This document shows positions 34,877 through 43,245 of a stretch of 64,000 nucleotides of DNA, piece by piece. The stretch is from the NCBI RefSeq assembly GCF_002006355.2, contig NZ_CP096980.1:1488001-1552000 (forward strand), given 5' to 3'. Positions within the stretch are counted from its first letter, which is position 1. Every line of letters starts with the position of its first letter. Under the pieces are notes generated by a model. That model was not told where the DNA came from and ran no database searches. It worked only from the letters and a program-made list of their open reading frames with translations. The DNA comes from Clostridium felsineum DSM 794. GTDB lineage: Bacteria > Bacillota > Clostridia > Clostridiales > Clostridiaceae. The translations under genes and the position numbers were made by a program.

Positions 34877-36304
34877 ATGGAATACGAAATTGTTATAGGT
34901 CTTGAAGTGCATGCAGAATTAGCAACAAAAACAAAAATGTATTGTGGGTGTACTGCTGAGTTTGGAGGACAGCCTAATACACATGTTTGTCCTGTATGTA
35001 TGGGTCTTCCGGGTGCACTTCCTCATATAAATAAAAAAGCAGTTGACTATGGTATTAAAGCTGGTTTAGCGTTAAATTGTTCAATAACTCATATTGGAAG
35101 AATGGATAGAAAGCATATTTTTTATCCTGATAACTCTAGAAATTATCAAATAACTCAAGATGAACTTCCTTTATGTACAAATGGTTATATAGAAATAGAG
35201 CTTGAAGACGAATCGAGAAAAAGAATTGGAATCGAGAGAATACATATAGAGGAAGATGCTGGAAAACTACTTCATACAAATGCGGGGACTTTAGTGGATT
35301 TTAATAGATGCGGAGTTCCGCTTGCAGAAATAGTTTCAAAGCCAGATATGCGAAGCGCTAAAGAGGCTGTGGCTTATCTAGAAGAATTAAAGAGCATACT
35401 TTCATGTGTAGGTGTATCAGATTGTAAAATGGAAGAAGGATCACTTAGATGTGATGCTAATATTTCCGTAATGGAAAAAGGTTCTGAAAAGTTTGGTGTT
35501 AGAACGGAAATAAAAAATATGAACTCCTTTAAAGCGGTTGAAAAAGCTCTTAACTATGAATATGAGAGACATATAAAAGCTATAGAAAGTGGGGAGAAGT
35601 TAACTCAGGAAACAAGAAGATGGGATGATACTAAAAACGAAACAGCACCAATGAGAAGTAAAGAAGAAGCCAATGATTATAGATATTTCCCAGAAGGAGA
35701 TCTTGTAACTTTAAATATAGATGAGCAGTGGATAGAGAATATAAGAAAAACTATACCTGAACTTCCAAAGCATAAGAGAGAAAGATTTGTAAAAGAGTTT
35801 GGTATACCAAAGTATGATGCATCAGTCCTGACACTTACTATGTCTATGGCTAATTTTTTTGAGGAAACCGCAAAAATTAGTGGAGACGCTAAATCTGCAT
35901 CAAATTGGCTTATGAGCGATATTTCAAAGATAATGAAAGAAAACTATGTATGGATTGAAGATTTGAAATTCACACCTAAAGATCTTGCAGAGCTTATAAA
36001 ACTTATAAATGAGGGAACTATTTCTAATGCTATAGGAAAAAAAGTTATTGTAAGGATGTTTGAGGAAGGTAAATCACCTAAGGATATTATTGAAGAAGAG
36101 GGTCTTGTACAAAACAGTAATGAGGATGAAATACTAAATGTAGTCAAAGAGATTTTAAGTGAAAATGATAAATCTATAGAGGATTATAAGAATGGAAAGA
36201 AGAGGGTTGTTGGATTCTTGGTAGGTCTAGTTATGAAAAAGACAAAAGGCAAAGCAAACCCTAAAATAGTTAACAAGTTAGTGATGGATGAATTAAATAA
36301 GTAA
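34877..36304 (+). CDS. gatB: Asp/Glu-tRNA amidotransferase subunit B
   Basis: A 475-residue GatB, the kinase/transamidase subunit that activates the misacylated tRNA. Signature: GLEVHAELATKTKMYCGC, HVCPVCMGLPGALP with the zinc cysteines, IGRMDRKHIFYPD and the conserved PxxRxKEEANDYRYFPE. The C-terminal YqeY-like tail (ISNAIGKKVIVRMFEEG to NPKIVNKLV) binds tRNA. AGTAGGAGGT precedes ATG 34877. A terminator follows directly. Confidence 0.96.
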   Translation: MEYEIVIGLEVHAELATKTKMYCGCTAEFGGQPNTHVCPVCMGLPGALPHINKKAVDYGIKAGLALNCSITHIGRMDRKHIFYPDNSRNYQITQDELPLCTNGYIEIELEDESRKRIGIERIHIEEDAGKLLHTNAGTLVDFNRCGVPLAEIVSKPDMRSAKEAVAYLEELKSILSCVGVSDCKMEEGSLRCDANISVMEKGSEKFGVRTEIKNMNSFKAVEKALNYEYERHIKAIESGEKLTQETRRWDDTKNETAPMRSKEEANDYRYFPEGDLVTLNIDEQWIENIRKTIPELPKHKRERFVKEFGIPKYDASVLTLTMSMANFFEETAKISGDAKSASNWLMSDISKIMKENYVWIEDLKFTPKDLAELIKLINEGTISNAIGKKVIVRMFEEGKSPKDIIEEEGLVQNSNEDEILNVVKEILSENDKSIEDYKNGKKRVVGFLVGLVMKKTKGKANPKIVNKLVMDELNK

Positions 36305-36307
36305 TAT

Positions 36308-36343
36308 AAAAAGGATTAGGCAGTTTTATGCTTAATCCTTTTT
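36308..36343 (+). terminator. terminator of gatCAB
   Basis: Stem AAAAAGGATTA / TAATCCTTTTT with a 14-base loop, 4 bases after the gatB stop. Confidence 0.85.
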
Positions 36344-36367
36344 GAAATTTATATAATGTAATAAGTA

Positions 36368-36562
36368 CTAATTAATTTCGTTATCATCATCTACATCTTT
36401 GCTTTTAGAAAAAATAACTAAACTTTGTATTAACTTTTCTATTAAATAGTTCTGGTATTTTAATTGTGACAATGTTTTATTAAAAAGTATAAAGCTCCAT
36501 ATTCCGATAAAAGTAAATATAAGTATTGCCGAAAGGCCAGCTATTTCCAAAGCAATCTGCAT
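36368..36562 (-). CDS. small membrane protein, 64 aa
   Basis: A 64-residue peptide with one strong hydrophobic segment (LSAILIFTFIGIWSFILF) followed by a polar, acidic end (KDVDDDNEIN). TTGGAGGTACC precedes ATG 36562, which supports real translation. Not recognised; a single-pass membrane protein by appearance. Confidence 0.55.
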   Translation of the reverse strand: MQIALEIAGLSAILIFTFIGIWSFILFNKTLSQLKYQNYLIEKLIQSLVIFSKSKDVDDDNEIN

Positions 36563-36710
36563 TTTGGTACCTCCAAGTAATTTAATTTATATTATTAATT
36601 ATGTAATCTCGCATATCATTATAGCATAAAATCAGTCATAAATGTTTAATTACTAAGTAAGTGGAAACAATTATATATATAATAATAAATTTATATAAAG
36701 GTAGATATAT

Positions 36711-38309
36711 ATGAAGAAATTTTTTAGAGTATGTGCTATTTTTTTTCTCATTTGCTTAATTCTAAGTGGATGTGTTGAGAAAAAAGAAGCAGAAACTAAG
36801 GTATCAAGCAAAGAAAATTATTTGGTATATGATATTGGAGAAATTCCAGAGGATTTATACTCCATAAATACTAAAAATACTAAGAATGATGAGGTTCTTA
36901 GTATGCTATTTAGTGGTCTTGTTAGCGAAGATTATAACACAATGGAAATAAAGCCAGCTTTAGCAGATACGTGGACTTTATCGCCAGATAAACTTCAATA
37001 TACCTTTCATATACGTGAAGGTGCTAAGTGGAGTAGTGGTGAAGATATAACCGCATATGATGTGTATGATTTCTTTAAACAAATACTATCAAGCTCTAAT
37101 GGGAAATTCTATGCGTATGATTTAAAAAGTATATATGGTATTGATAATTATATTAGTGGAAAAACACCATTTGAAGGAGTAGCTATAAGTGTTGAAAATG
37201 ATAATGTATTAAAAATAAGACTTAATTCACCATGTAGTTATTTTTTAAAGAAGTTGACACAACCTATATATTACATAAGAAAAATGGATAATAATCTAAA
37301 GAATTGGAGTAAAAATTATAACGAAATAAAGTATTCTGGACCGTACAAAATATCTGGAATTTTAAACAATACAGCATTACTTGAAGAAAATAGTAATTTC
37401 TTTTCAAAGGAAACAAATAGTATGAAAAAATTCAAACTAAAATATCACTATAATGAAAAAGAAGTAAGTGCATATACTACTGCAGATTTTGAAAATGCTA
37501 AAAATATAGATGTGTTTTCTAATCCTACACTTAGTGAGGTGCCAAGATTAAAGGCTAAAGGACAAATAGATATGTTCAAAACTTGGGATACTATTGCATT
37601 TTATTTTAACATGAATAATTCTAGTATAGCTGGTGATATTAATTTTAGAAAGGCTATGACATATTTAATTGATAGAAATAAAATTTTAAATTCTATATCT
37701 AATGATTTTGCTGTGAGTGAAAACACTTTTGTGCCAGCTGAACTTTTTAATGCAGGAAAATGTGAAGACATATTTAGAGATTATGATATGAATTTAGCAT
37801 TTCAAAGTCTTGATAAGAGTGGTTATAGTTTTGGTAAAAAAGTTACGTTAATTTATAAAGAAAATACACTAAACAGGGAGTTGTGTGAAAATTTTGTTTA
37901 TGAAGTAAATAAGACGTTACAAGAGCAAAATAGAAGTAAAATAGATTTTGATGTGAAGGCATATTCAGGAAAAGCACTTGATAATGTAATAAGTAAAGGT
38001 AAATATGATATTTACCTTGGCGATTATAACATATGGTATAACAGTGCTGTAAGTTTCTTTGATATGTGGGATTCAAGATCACCGTTAAATGTAAATTATA
38101 AAAATAATGTTTATGATGATTATATCTATTCTCTTCACAATGTAGATAGTGATAGTGATAATATTTTAAAAAAAATGGAAGAACAGTTGGCAAATGACTT
38201 GCCAGTAGTGCCAGTAGCTTTAAAGAAAGATATTGTATGTAGAAGAAATAGTTTAACAGGGCTAAAGGAAAATAGATATGGAGAACTAATGATAAATTTT
38301 TTGAGATAA
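36711..38309 (+). CDS. oligopeptide/solute-binding lipoprotein (OppA/SBP_bac_5 type)
   Basis: A 532-residue extracellular solute-binding protein of ABC importer family 5 (peptide or nickel). Lipoprotein signal peptide with lipobox LILSGC (Cys near residue 21). Then ALADTWTLSPDKLQYTFHIREGAKWSSGEDITAYDVYD, the typical SBP_bac_5 opening, and INFRKAMTYLIDRNKIL farther on. No permease or ATPase genes are adjacent, so it must work with a transporter elsewhere. It could serve import of peptide pheromones, but its ligand is unknown. Confidence 0.87.
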   Translation: MKKFFRVCAIFFLICLILSGCVEKKEAETKVSSKENYLVYDIGEIPEDLYSINTKNTKNDEVLSMLFSGLVSEDYNTMEIKPALADTWTLSPDKLQYTFHIREGAKWSSGEDITAYDVYDFFKQILSSSNGKFYAYDLKSIYGIDNYISGKTPFEGVAISVENDNVLKIRLNSPCSYFLKKLTQPIYYIRKMDNNLKNWSKNYNEIKYSGPYKISGILNNTALLEENSNFFSKETNSMKKFKLKYHYNEKEVSAYTTADFENAKNIDVFSNPTLSEVPRLKAKGQIDMFKTWDTIAFYFNMNNSSIAGDINFRKAMTYLIDRNKILNSISNDFAVSENTFVPAELFNAGKCEDIFRDYDMNLAFQSLDKSGYSFGKKVTLIYKENTLNRELCENFVYEVNKTLQEQNRSKIDFDVKAYSGKALDNVISKGKYDIYLGDYNIWYNSAVSFFDMWDSRSPLNVNYKNNVYDDYIYSLHNVDSDSDNILKKMEEQLANDLPVVPVALKKDIVCRRNSLTGLKENRYGELMINFLR

Positions 38310-38348
38310 TTAAGGCAGCCTTGCAATAAAGCAAGGTTGCCTTAATTA
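38308..38348 (+). terminator. terminator after the solute-binding protein
   Basis: Stem AATTAAGGCA(G)CCTTGC / GCAAGG(T)TGCCTTAATT with loop AATAAA. Confidence 0.8.
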
Positions 38349-38408
38349 ATATTGAACTAAAGATTTTAAGGGAGAGGAATATTTTATGAGTTAAGGTTTT
38401 TAGCTATT

Positions 38409-39809
38409 TTATTGCGTATTATAGTAATCTTTAAATAAATGAATAATTATAAAAAATAAAAACAAATTGTTATCGCTATAAAATGATTTCTTGGATATTG
38501 AAAAAGTTTTCTTTTTTTTGTTATAAGTAATCTTTTTAAAGAAAACAGATGCAATTTCAGTATTCTTTGGTGATGATATGGTAGGCATTTTGAAATAGGT
38601 TTCCTCTAATAAATCTTCTGACTTTAATGAAAAATTTTTATATCTCTCGCAATCCTGTATGTTTGGAGCCTCAGGCCAGGATTGTATGATTCCAGATTCT
38701 ATAAGCTGATGTTTAAATACGTTTACTAGTATATTTTCATGAATAGATTTATCTTCACATAATTCTGATACTAACATCGAGTTTAGAATATATAGTACTA
38801 TTTCATTACAGGAAAACTTAACTTCCTTTTTTTCTGTATCTTTTATGAAAATTCCTAGAGCTGGATTATATAAATCACTTAAGGAGGAATGAATTTTTAA
38901 TGCATAATCTTTAAACTTAAACATATTAGAATTATTATATAGAAGAACAGAGTTTAAACATAATAAAGAACTATTTTCGATGTTGTCATTGGAATCAATA
39001 TAACCGTAATTTTCACTTAAGTACTCAAATATATCAAGCAATAGTTCATAAGATTTTTCGTTTTTACTATAGCTATAAAATATGTTAAGAGCTAGTGTTA
39101 GTTTATTTAATTCGGAAAAAGATAAAGAATACAGATCATTTCTAAAATTAATAAACATATTTAGTATATCTAGAGAAAAGTTTTGATACTCTTTTGAGAA
39201 CTTTTCGTTAGATATCACAGAATATTTATAATAAGCACACATTAAAAAAGCTTGGTTTGAAAACTTGAAATTTTCATCTTTATTCTCAAGTTTTATCTCA
39301 GATATTAAATCACTTGAAACATCAGTTTTATCAACAAAAACTCCTTCAAAATTTCGTAAATAAGAGTTATAAAAATCCAGCTGATTTTTTATAATTACTA
39401 AATATAAATTACTTATGTTAAATTTCTTTTGATTTACATCTTTAAGGCTTTTATAGTAACTACATAACTCTAAAAGACTTAAAGTCATATAAGCATTGGA
39501 TGAAACCAAAATGTCCTTCTTTATATTAGAATTTTTCCACTTTAATTTATTGTTTGAGGTATAGAGTTTACAACTGGATTTGCTATATAAACTTACTAGT
39601 GGAGAAAGTGATTTAAATGTGTTAATATCATTTAAAGGGGACTGCTTAGTTTTTAAGTTTTTAAAAGGCATTTTAATTCCACATTCAGAGTTAAACAAGA
39701 TATCACGTATAGATTCTTTTGACAAATGAAGTAATTGATTTTTTATAGAATTTTTATTTAGTGAATTAAGCCTAAAAAACGGTCCTATATAATTCAAAGG
39801 CTGCACCAT
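38409..39809 (-). CDS. hypothetical protein, 466 aa, all-helical
   Basis: Unrecognised. A 466-residue soluble protein with many regularly spaced helices, lysine and asparagine rich, without signal peptide or membrane segments. Segments such as SNAYMTLSLLELCSYYKSL, SNQAFLMCAYYKYSV and LGIFIKDTEKKEVKFSC recall helical-barrel (alpha/alpha) enzymes, but no catalytic motif is evident. ATG 39809 is the first start and lacks a good ribosome site (only CTAGG), so the true start may be further in. Convergent with the preceding lipoprotein gene. Confidence 0.6.
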   Translation of the reverse strand: MVQPLNYIGPFFRLNSLNKNSIKNQLLHLSKESIRDILFNSECGIKMPFKNLKTKQSPLNDINTFKSLSPLVSLYSKSSCKLYTSNNKLKWKNSNIKKDILVSSNAYMTLSLLELCSYYKSLKDVNQKKFNISNLYLVIIKNQLDFYNSYLRNFEGVFVDKTDVSSDLISEIKLENKDENFKFSNQAFLMCAYYKYSVISNEKFSKEYQNFSLDILNMFINFRNDLYSLSFSELNKLTLALNIFYSYSKNEKSYELLLDIFEYLSENYGYIDSNDNIENSSLLCLNSVLLYNNSNMFKFKDYALKIHSSLSDLYNPALGIFIKDTEKKEVKFSCNEIVLYILNSMLVSELCEDKSIHENILVNVFKHQLIESGIIQSWPEAPNIQDCERYKNFSLKSEDLLEETYFKMPTISSPKNTEIASVFFKKITYNKKKKTFSISKKSFYSDNNLFLFFIIIHLFKDYYNTQ

Positions 39810-39868
39810 CCTAGTATAATTAATCTATTTATATAATATGATTTTACTTCTAGATATGTGCTATATAT

Positions 39869-39915
39869 AATACATAAAATTCTAACATTATGGCTTAGAA
39901 AATATTCCTGCAAAA
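39869..39915. repeat. 47-bp direct repeat, copy 1
   Basis: Starts AATACATAAAATTC and ends TATTCCTGCAAAA; identical to 39977-40023, with a 61-bp spacer between. Confidence 0.9.
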
Positions 39916-39976
39916 GAGGCTTAACTCAAGAATCTTTTATGAGGCAGAATGTAATAGAATTTTCGTGTTATATAAA

Positions 39977-40023
39977 AATACATAAAATTCTAACATTATG
40001 GCTTAGAAAATATTCCTGCAAAA
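39977..40023. repeat. 47-bp direct repeat, copy 2
   Basis: Perfect second copy, ending 29 bases before the rdgB start. Confidence 0.9.
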
Positions 40024-40052
40024 AATAAATTCAGAAGAAGTGGTGAGGTAGA

Positions 40053-40658
40053 GTGAAAAAAATAATTATTGCAAGTAATAACCAAAATAAAGTAGAGGAG
40101 ATAAGGAATATATTAAAAGATTTTAAATTTAATATAGTATCTCTTAAAGATGAAAACATAAATATTGAAGTAGAAGAGGATGGAAAAACATTTATGGAAA
40201 ATGCTTTTAAAAAAGCATATGAAATATATAAGGTTAGAGAGGATTGTATGGTTATGGCAGATGATTCAGGACTTTCAGTAGATATTTTAGATGGAAAGCC
40301 AGGAATATATTCTGCTAGATTTGCAGGAATACATGGAGATGATAAAAAAAACAATGAAAAATTACTTTCATGTTTAAAGGGAATTCCTTTTGAAAAAAGA
40401 AGTGCAAAGTTTTTATGTTCTATTGTTTTGATTGTAAATAACCAAAAAACAATAAAAGTAGAAGGTAGTATTGAAGGATTTATAACAGATAAGGAAATTG
40501 GACACAATGGTTTTGGATATGATCCCTTATTTTACATACCAGAATTAAAGAAAACCGCAGCGGAGCTTACAAAAGATGAGAAAAATTCAATAAGCCATAG
40601 AGCAATTGCGCTTAAAAATTTGTGTCAAGAGATAAGAAGGTTAAATTGGGGGGAATAA
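40053..40658 (+). CDS. rdgB: XTP/dITP pyrophosphatase (HAM1/RdgB)
   Basis: A 201-residue house-cleaning NTPase that removes dITP, XTP and similar non-canonical purine nucleotides. Motifs: IASNNQNKVEEIRNIL, MADDSGLSVDILDGKPGIYSARFAG (metal-binding Asp residues), GFGYDPLFYIPE and SHRAIALKNL. GTG 40053 follows GTGAGGTAGA. The next gene starts 1 base after the stop, forming an operon with the phosphodiesterase. Confidence 0.94.
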   Translation: MKKIIIASNNQNKVEEIRNILKDFKFNIVSLKDENINIEVEEDGKTFMENAFKKAYEIYKVREDCMVMADDSGLSVDILDGKPGIYSARFAGIHGDDKKNNEKLLSCLKGIPFEKRSAKFLCSIVLIVNNQKTIKVEGSIEGFITDKEIGHNGFGYDPLFYIPELKKTAAELTKDEKNSISHRAIALKNLCQEIRRLNWGE

Positions 40659-40659
40659 A

Positions 40660-41133
40660 ATGCTTATAGCAGTTATGAGTGACACACATATGTCAAATGA
40701 GCATATAAAGAGGGCGTGTGACAGTTTGAAAATGTCACATGCAGATATTGTTATACATTTAGGAGATAATGTTCAAGATATAGAAGAGATTAAAAAGTAC
40801 TATAAAGGCGAAATAATATATATTAAAGGAAATTGTGATTATACAAATGTACCAGCTGAAAAAACTTTTTCGTTAGAGAAAAAAAGATTTTTTATAACAC
40901 ATGGAGATAGGTATGCGGTTAAATATAATACTATGAAATTAGAGTATAGAGCAAAAGAATTAGAGGCGGATATAGTATTATTTGGTCATACTCATATATC
41001 GAAAATTGATTTTAATGATGGAATTTGGTACATAAATCCGGGAAGTGTATCATACCCCAGAAATGGTTGCAATAGCTTGGCTTACATAGATATTGTTGAT
41101 GGTAAAATACATGCAAAAATAAAAAAAATATAA
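40660..41133 (+). CDS. YfcE/MJ0936-type metallophosphodiesterase
   Basis: A 157-residue calcineurin-like phosphodiesterase. Metal ligands: SDTHMS (Asp, His), HLGDNV (Asp), KGNCD (Asn), THGDRY (His) and FGHTHIS (His, His), then NPGSVSYPRNG. GGGGGGAATAAA precedes ATG 40660. The rdgB-yfcE pairing is common in Firmicutes, so a nucleotide-related phosphodiester substrate is likely. Confidence 0.9.
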   Translation: MLIAVMSDTHMSNEHIKRACDSLKMSHADIVIHLGDNVQDIEEIKKYYKGEIIYIKGNCDYTNVPAEKTFSLEKKRFFITHGDRYAVKYNTMKLEYRAKELEADIVLFGHTHISKIDFNDGIWYINPGSVSYPRNGCNSLAYIDIVDGKIHAKIKKI

Positions 41134-41151
41134 AAAAGTTTTAAAAAAGGG

Positions 41152-41180
41152 TTGACGAAACTGGCTGGATAGTGTAGAAT
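41152..41180 (+). promoter_or_regulatory. promoter of the tRNA array
   Basis: TTGACG (41152-41157), 17-bp spacer, TAGAAT (41175-41180), about 40 bp before the first tRNA. Confidence 0.7.
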
Positions 41181-41221
41181 AATTTTTGTCGTCAAGCGGT
41201 AAACAAAAACAAGGACGACAT

Positions 41222-41297
41222 CGGGGTGTGGCGCAGATGGGAGCGCGCGTGGTTTGGGACCATGAGGTCGCAGGTTCAATCCCTGTCACCCCGACCA
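41222..41297 (+). tRNA. tRNA-Pro(TGG)
   Basis: Full cloverleaf, loop TTTGGGA, CCA encoded. Identical to the copy at 42853. Confidence 0.95.
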
Positions 41298-41301
41298 ATA
41301 T

Positions 41302-41375
41302 GCGGGTGTAACTCAATGGTAGAGTGCTAGCCTTCCAAGCTAGTTACGAGGGTTCGATTCCCTCTACCCGCTCCA
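41302..41375 (+). tRNA. tRNA-Gly(TCC)
   Basis: Anticodon loop CTTCCAA, CCA encoded; four copies in the array. Confidence 0.95.
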
Positions 41376-41381
41376 AAATAT

Positions 41382-41458
41382 GCGTTTTTAGCTCAGTTGG
41401 ATAGAGCAACGGCCTTCTAAGCCGTGGGCCAGGGGTTCGAATCCCTTAAAACGCACCA
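41382..41458 (+). tRNA. tRNA-Arg(TCT)
   Basis: Anticodon loop CTTCTAA, CCA encoded; three copies. Confidence 0.95.
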
Positions 41459-41470
41459 TTTAAAAACTTT

Positions 41471-41545
41471 GGTGGGTATAGCTCAGTTGGTAGAGCGCCA
41501 GATTGTGGTTCTGGATGTCTAGGGTTCGAACCCCTATATTCACCC
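41471..41545 (+). tRNA. tRNA-His(GTG)
   Basis: Loop TTGTGGT, with the extra 5' G pairing C73. CCA is not fully encoded (CC then T), unlike the other tRNAs in the array. First gene of duplication unit 1. Confidence 0.93.
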
Positions 41546-41551
41546 TAATGT

Positions 41552-41626
41552 TGGGATGTCGCCAAGCGGTAAGGCACAGGACTTTGACTCCTGCATCCGC
41601 AGGTTCGAATCCTGCCTTCCCAGCCA
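41552..41626 (+). tRNA. tRNA-Gln(TTG)
   Basis: Anticodon loop CTTTGAC, CCA encoded. Two copies. Confidence 0.94.
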
Positions 41627-41650
41627 ACATTTTAAAATTAATACATATAT

Positions 41651-41726
41651 GGTTTATTAGCTCAGTTGGTAGAGCACATGACTTTTAATCATGGTGTCCG
41701 GGGTTCGACTCCCCGATAAGCCACCA
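41651..41726 (+). tRNA. tRNA-Lys(TTT)
   Basis: Anticodon loop CTTTTAA, CCA encoded. Two copies. Confidence 0.95.
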
Positions 41727-41730
41727 AAGT

Positions 41731-41814
41731 GCAGGTGTGGCGGAATTGGCAGACGCACTAGACTTAGGATCTAGCGCCTACGGCGTGGGGGTTCGACTCC
41801 CTTCACCTGCACCA
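41731..41814 (+). tRNA. tRNA-Leu(TAG)
   Basis: Class II with a long variable arm; anticodon loop CTTAGGA, CCA encoded. Two copies. Confidence 0.95.
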
Positions 41815-41828
41815 ATTAAATAAAATAT

Positions 41829-41903
41829 GCGGGAGTGGCTCAGTGGTAGAGCGTCACCTTGCCAAGGTGAACGTCGCGAGTTCGAATCTCGTCTTCCGCT
41901 CCA
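41829..41903 (+). tRNA. tRNA-Gly(GCC)
   Basis: Anticodon loop TTGCCAA, CCA encoded. Two copies. Confidence 0.95.
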
Positions 41904-41909
41904 AAATAT

Positions 41910-41986
41910 GCGTTTTTAGCTCAGTTGGATAGAGCAACGGCCTTCTAAGCCGTGGGCCAGGGGTTCGAATCCCTTAAAACGCACCA
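41910..41986 (+). tRNA. tRNA-Arg(TCT)
   Basis: Identical to 41382-41458. Confidence 0.95.
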
Positions 41987-41991
41987 TTTAT

Positions 41992-42065
41992 GCGGGTGTA
42001 ACTCAATGGTAGAGTGCTAGCCTTCCAAGCTAGTTACGAGGGTTCGATTCCCTCTACCCGCTCCA
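41992..42065 (+). tRNA. tRNA-Gly(TCC)
   Basis: Identical to 41302-41375. Confidence 0.95.
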
Positions 42066-42071
42066 AAATAT

Positions 42072-42147
42072 GCGTTATTAGCTCAGTTGGTAGAGCACCT
42101 GACTCTTAATCAGGGTGCCCAGGGTTCGAATCCCTGATGACGCACCA
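42072..42147 (+). tRNA. tRNA-Lys(CTT)
   Basis: Anticodon loop CTCTTAA, CCA encoded; second copy at 42760. Confidence 0.95.
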
Positions 42148-42159
42148 TTTAAAAACTTT

Positions 42160-42234
42160 GGTGGGTATAGCTCAGTTGGTAGAGCGCCAGATTGTGGTTC
42201 TGGATGTCTAGGGTTCGAACCCCTATATTCACCC
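42160..42234 (+). tRNA. tRNA-His(GTG)
   Basis: Second copy, 689 bp after the first; CCA not fully encoded. First gene of duplication unit 2. Confidence 0.93.
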
Positions 42235-42240
42235 TGATGT

Positions 42241-42315
42241 TGGGATGTCGCCAAGCGGTAAGGCACAGGACTTTGACTCCTGCATCCGCAGGTTCGAATC
42301 CTGCCTTCCCAGCCA
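42241..42315 (+). tRNA. tRNA-Gln(TTG)
   Basis: Identical to 41552-41626. Confidence 0.94.
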
Positions 42316-42339
42316 ACATTTTAAAATTAATACATATAT

Positions 42340-42415
42340 GGTTTATTAGCTCAGTTGGTAGAGCACATGACTTTTAATCATGGTGTCCGGGGTTCGACTC
42401 CCCGATAAGCCACCA
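42340..42415 (+). tRNA. tRNA-Lys(TTT)
   Basis: Identical to 41651-41726. Confidence 0.95.
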
Positions 42416-42419
42416 AAGT

Positions 42420-42503
42420 GCAGGTGTGGCGGAATTGGCAGACGCACTAGACTTAGGATCTAGCGCCTACGGCGTGGGGGTTCGACTCCCTTCACCTGCA
42501 CCA
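42420..42503 (+). tRNA. tRNA-Leu(TAG)
   Basis: Identical to 41731-41814. Confidence 0.95.
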
Positions 42504-42517
42504 ATTAAATAAAATAT

Positions 42518-42592
42518 GCGGGAGTGGCTCAGTGGTAGAGCGTCACCTTGCCAAGGTGAACGTCGCGAGTTCGAATCTCGTCTTCCGCTCCA
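42518..42592 (+). tRNA. tRNA-Gly(GCC)
   Basis: Identical to 41829-41903. Confidence 0.95.
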
Positions 42593-42598
42593 AAATAT

Positions 42599-42675
42599 GC
42601 GTTTTTAGCTCAGTTGGATAGAGCAACGGCCTTCTAAGCCGTGGGCCAGGGGTTCGAATCCCTTAAAACGCACCA
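42599..42675 (+). tRNA. tRNA-Arg(TCT)
   Basis: Third copy, identical. Confidence 0.95.
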
Positions 42676-42678
42676 TAT

Positions 42679-42752
42679 GCGGGTGTAACTCAATGGTAGA
42701 GTGCTAGCCTTCCAAGCTAGTTACGAGGGTTCGATTCCCTCTACCCGCTCCA
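42679..42752 (+). tRNA. tRNA-Gly(TCC)
   Basis: Third copy; its upstream spacer is 2 bases shorter than in unit 1. Confidence 0.95.
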
Positions 42753-42759
42753 AAGGTAT

Positions 42760-42835
42760 GCGTTATTAGCTCAGTTGGTAGAGCACCTGACTCTTAATCA
42801 GGGTGCCCAGGGTTCGAATCCCTGATGACGCACCA
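42760..42835 (+). tRNA. tRNA-Lys(CTT)
   Basis: Second copy, identical. Confidence 0.95.
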
Positions 42836-42852
42836 TTTTTTATTGAATACGC

Positions 42853-42928
42853 CGGGGTGTGGCGCAGATGGGAGCGCGCGTGGTTTGGGACCATGAGGTC
42901 GCAGGTTCAATCCCTGTCACCCCGACCA
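42853..42928 (+). tRNA. tRNA-Pro(TGG)
   Basis: Second copy, identical to 41222-41297. Confidence 0.95.
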
Positions 42929-42932
42929 GTAT

Positions 42933-43006
42933 GCGGGTGTAACTCAATGGTAGAGTGCTAGCCTTCCAAGCTAGTTACGAGGGTTCGATTCCCTCTACCC
43001 GCTCCA
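42933..43006 (+). tRNA. tRNA-Gly(TCC)
   Basis: Fourth copy, identical. Confidence 0.95.
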
Positions 43007-43026
43007 ATTTTTAAAAGCGTATTTTA

Positions 43027-43103
43027 GTGCCCATAGCTCAGTTGGATAGAGTCGCAGACTTCGAATCTGAAGGTCGGGGGTTCGATTCCCTCTGGGTGCA
43101 CCA
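43027..43103 (+). tRNA. tRNA-Arg(TCG), integration target of the element
   Basis: Last gene of the array and single-copy here. Anticodon loop CTTCGAA reads CGA-type codons, CCA encoded. The integrase gene lies head-on 143 bases downstream, so the 3' half of this tRNA is the likely attachment site. Confidence 0.93.
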
Positions 43104-43130
43104 AAATATAACTAAATTAAGGCATTACGT

Positions 43131-43159
43131 AAGGTTGATATTTATATCAGCCTTTTTTT
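43131..43159 (+). terminator. terminator after tRNA-Arg
   Basis: Stem AAGGTTGATA / TATCAGCCTT followed by T residues. It lies beyond the tRNA 3' end, so it may belong to the integrated element rather than to the original locus. Confidence 0.7.
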
Positions 43160-43245
43160 ATTTCTCAGTTTCCCACACTTTTCCCGCACTAGAAAAGTAT
43201 AAGATGAATTTCCCACATTTATTCCCACTAAATAAAATAATTATG

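Larger units (their letters stand above)
41471..42147. repeat. tRNA block, tandem duplication unit 1
   Basis: His, Gln, Lys(TTT), Leu, Gly(GCC), Arg(TCT), Gly(TCC), Lys(CTT). The whole block recurs at 42160-42835 with constant 689-bp offset through Arg, then 687-688 bp. Spacers are nearly identical too. Confidence 0.9.
42160..42835. repeat. tRNA block, tandem duplication unit 2
   Basis: Same eight tRNAs in the same order as 41471-42147, differing only by a few spacer bases. Confidence 0.9.

Noticed and set aside
41050..42377. Open frames inside the tRNA array on both strands
   Set aside because: They are translations of tRNA repeats; the recurring peptides such as GIEPATSWSQ and VGRAHDF are a known artefact of tRNA arrays.
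41222..43103. Regular repeats that could suggest a CRISPR array
   Set aside because: Each repeat folds as a tRNA with an anticodon and mostly CCA; there are no uniform short repeats with unique spacers and no cas genes.
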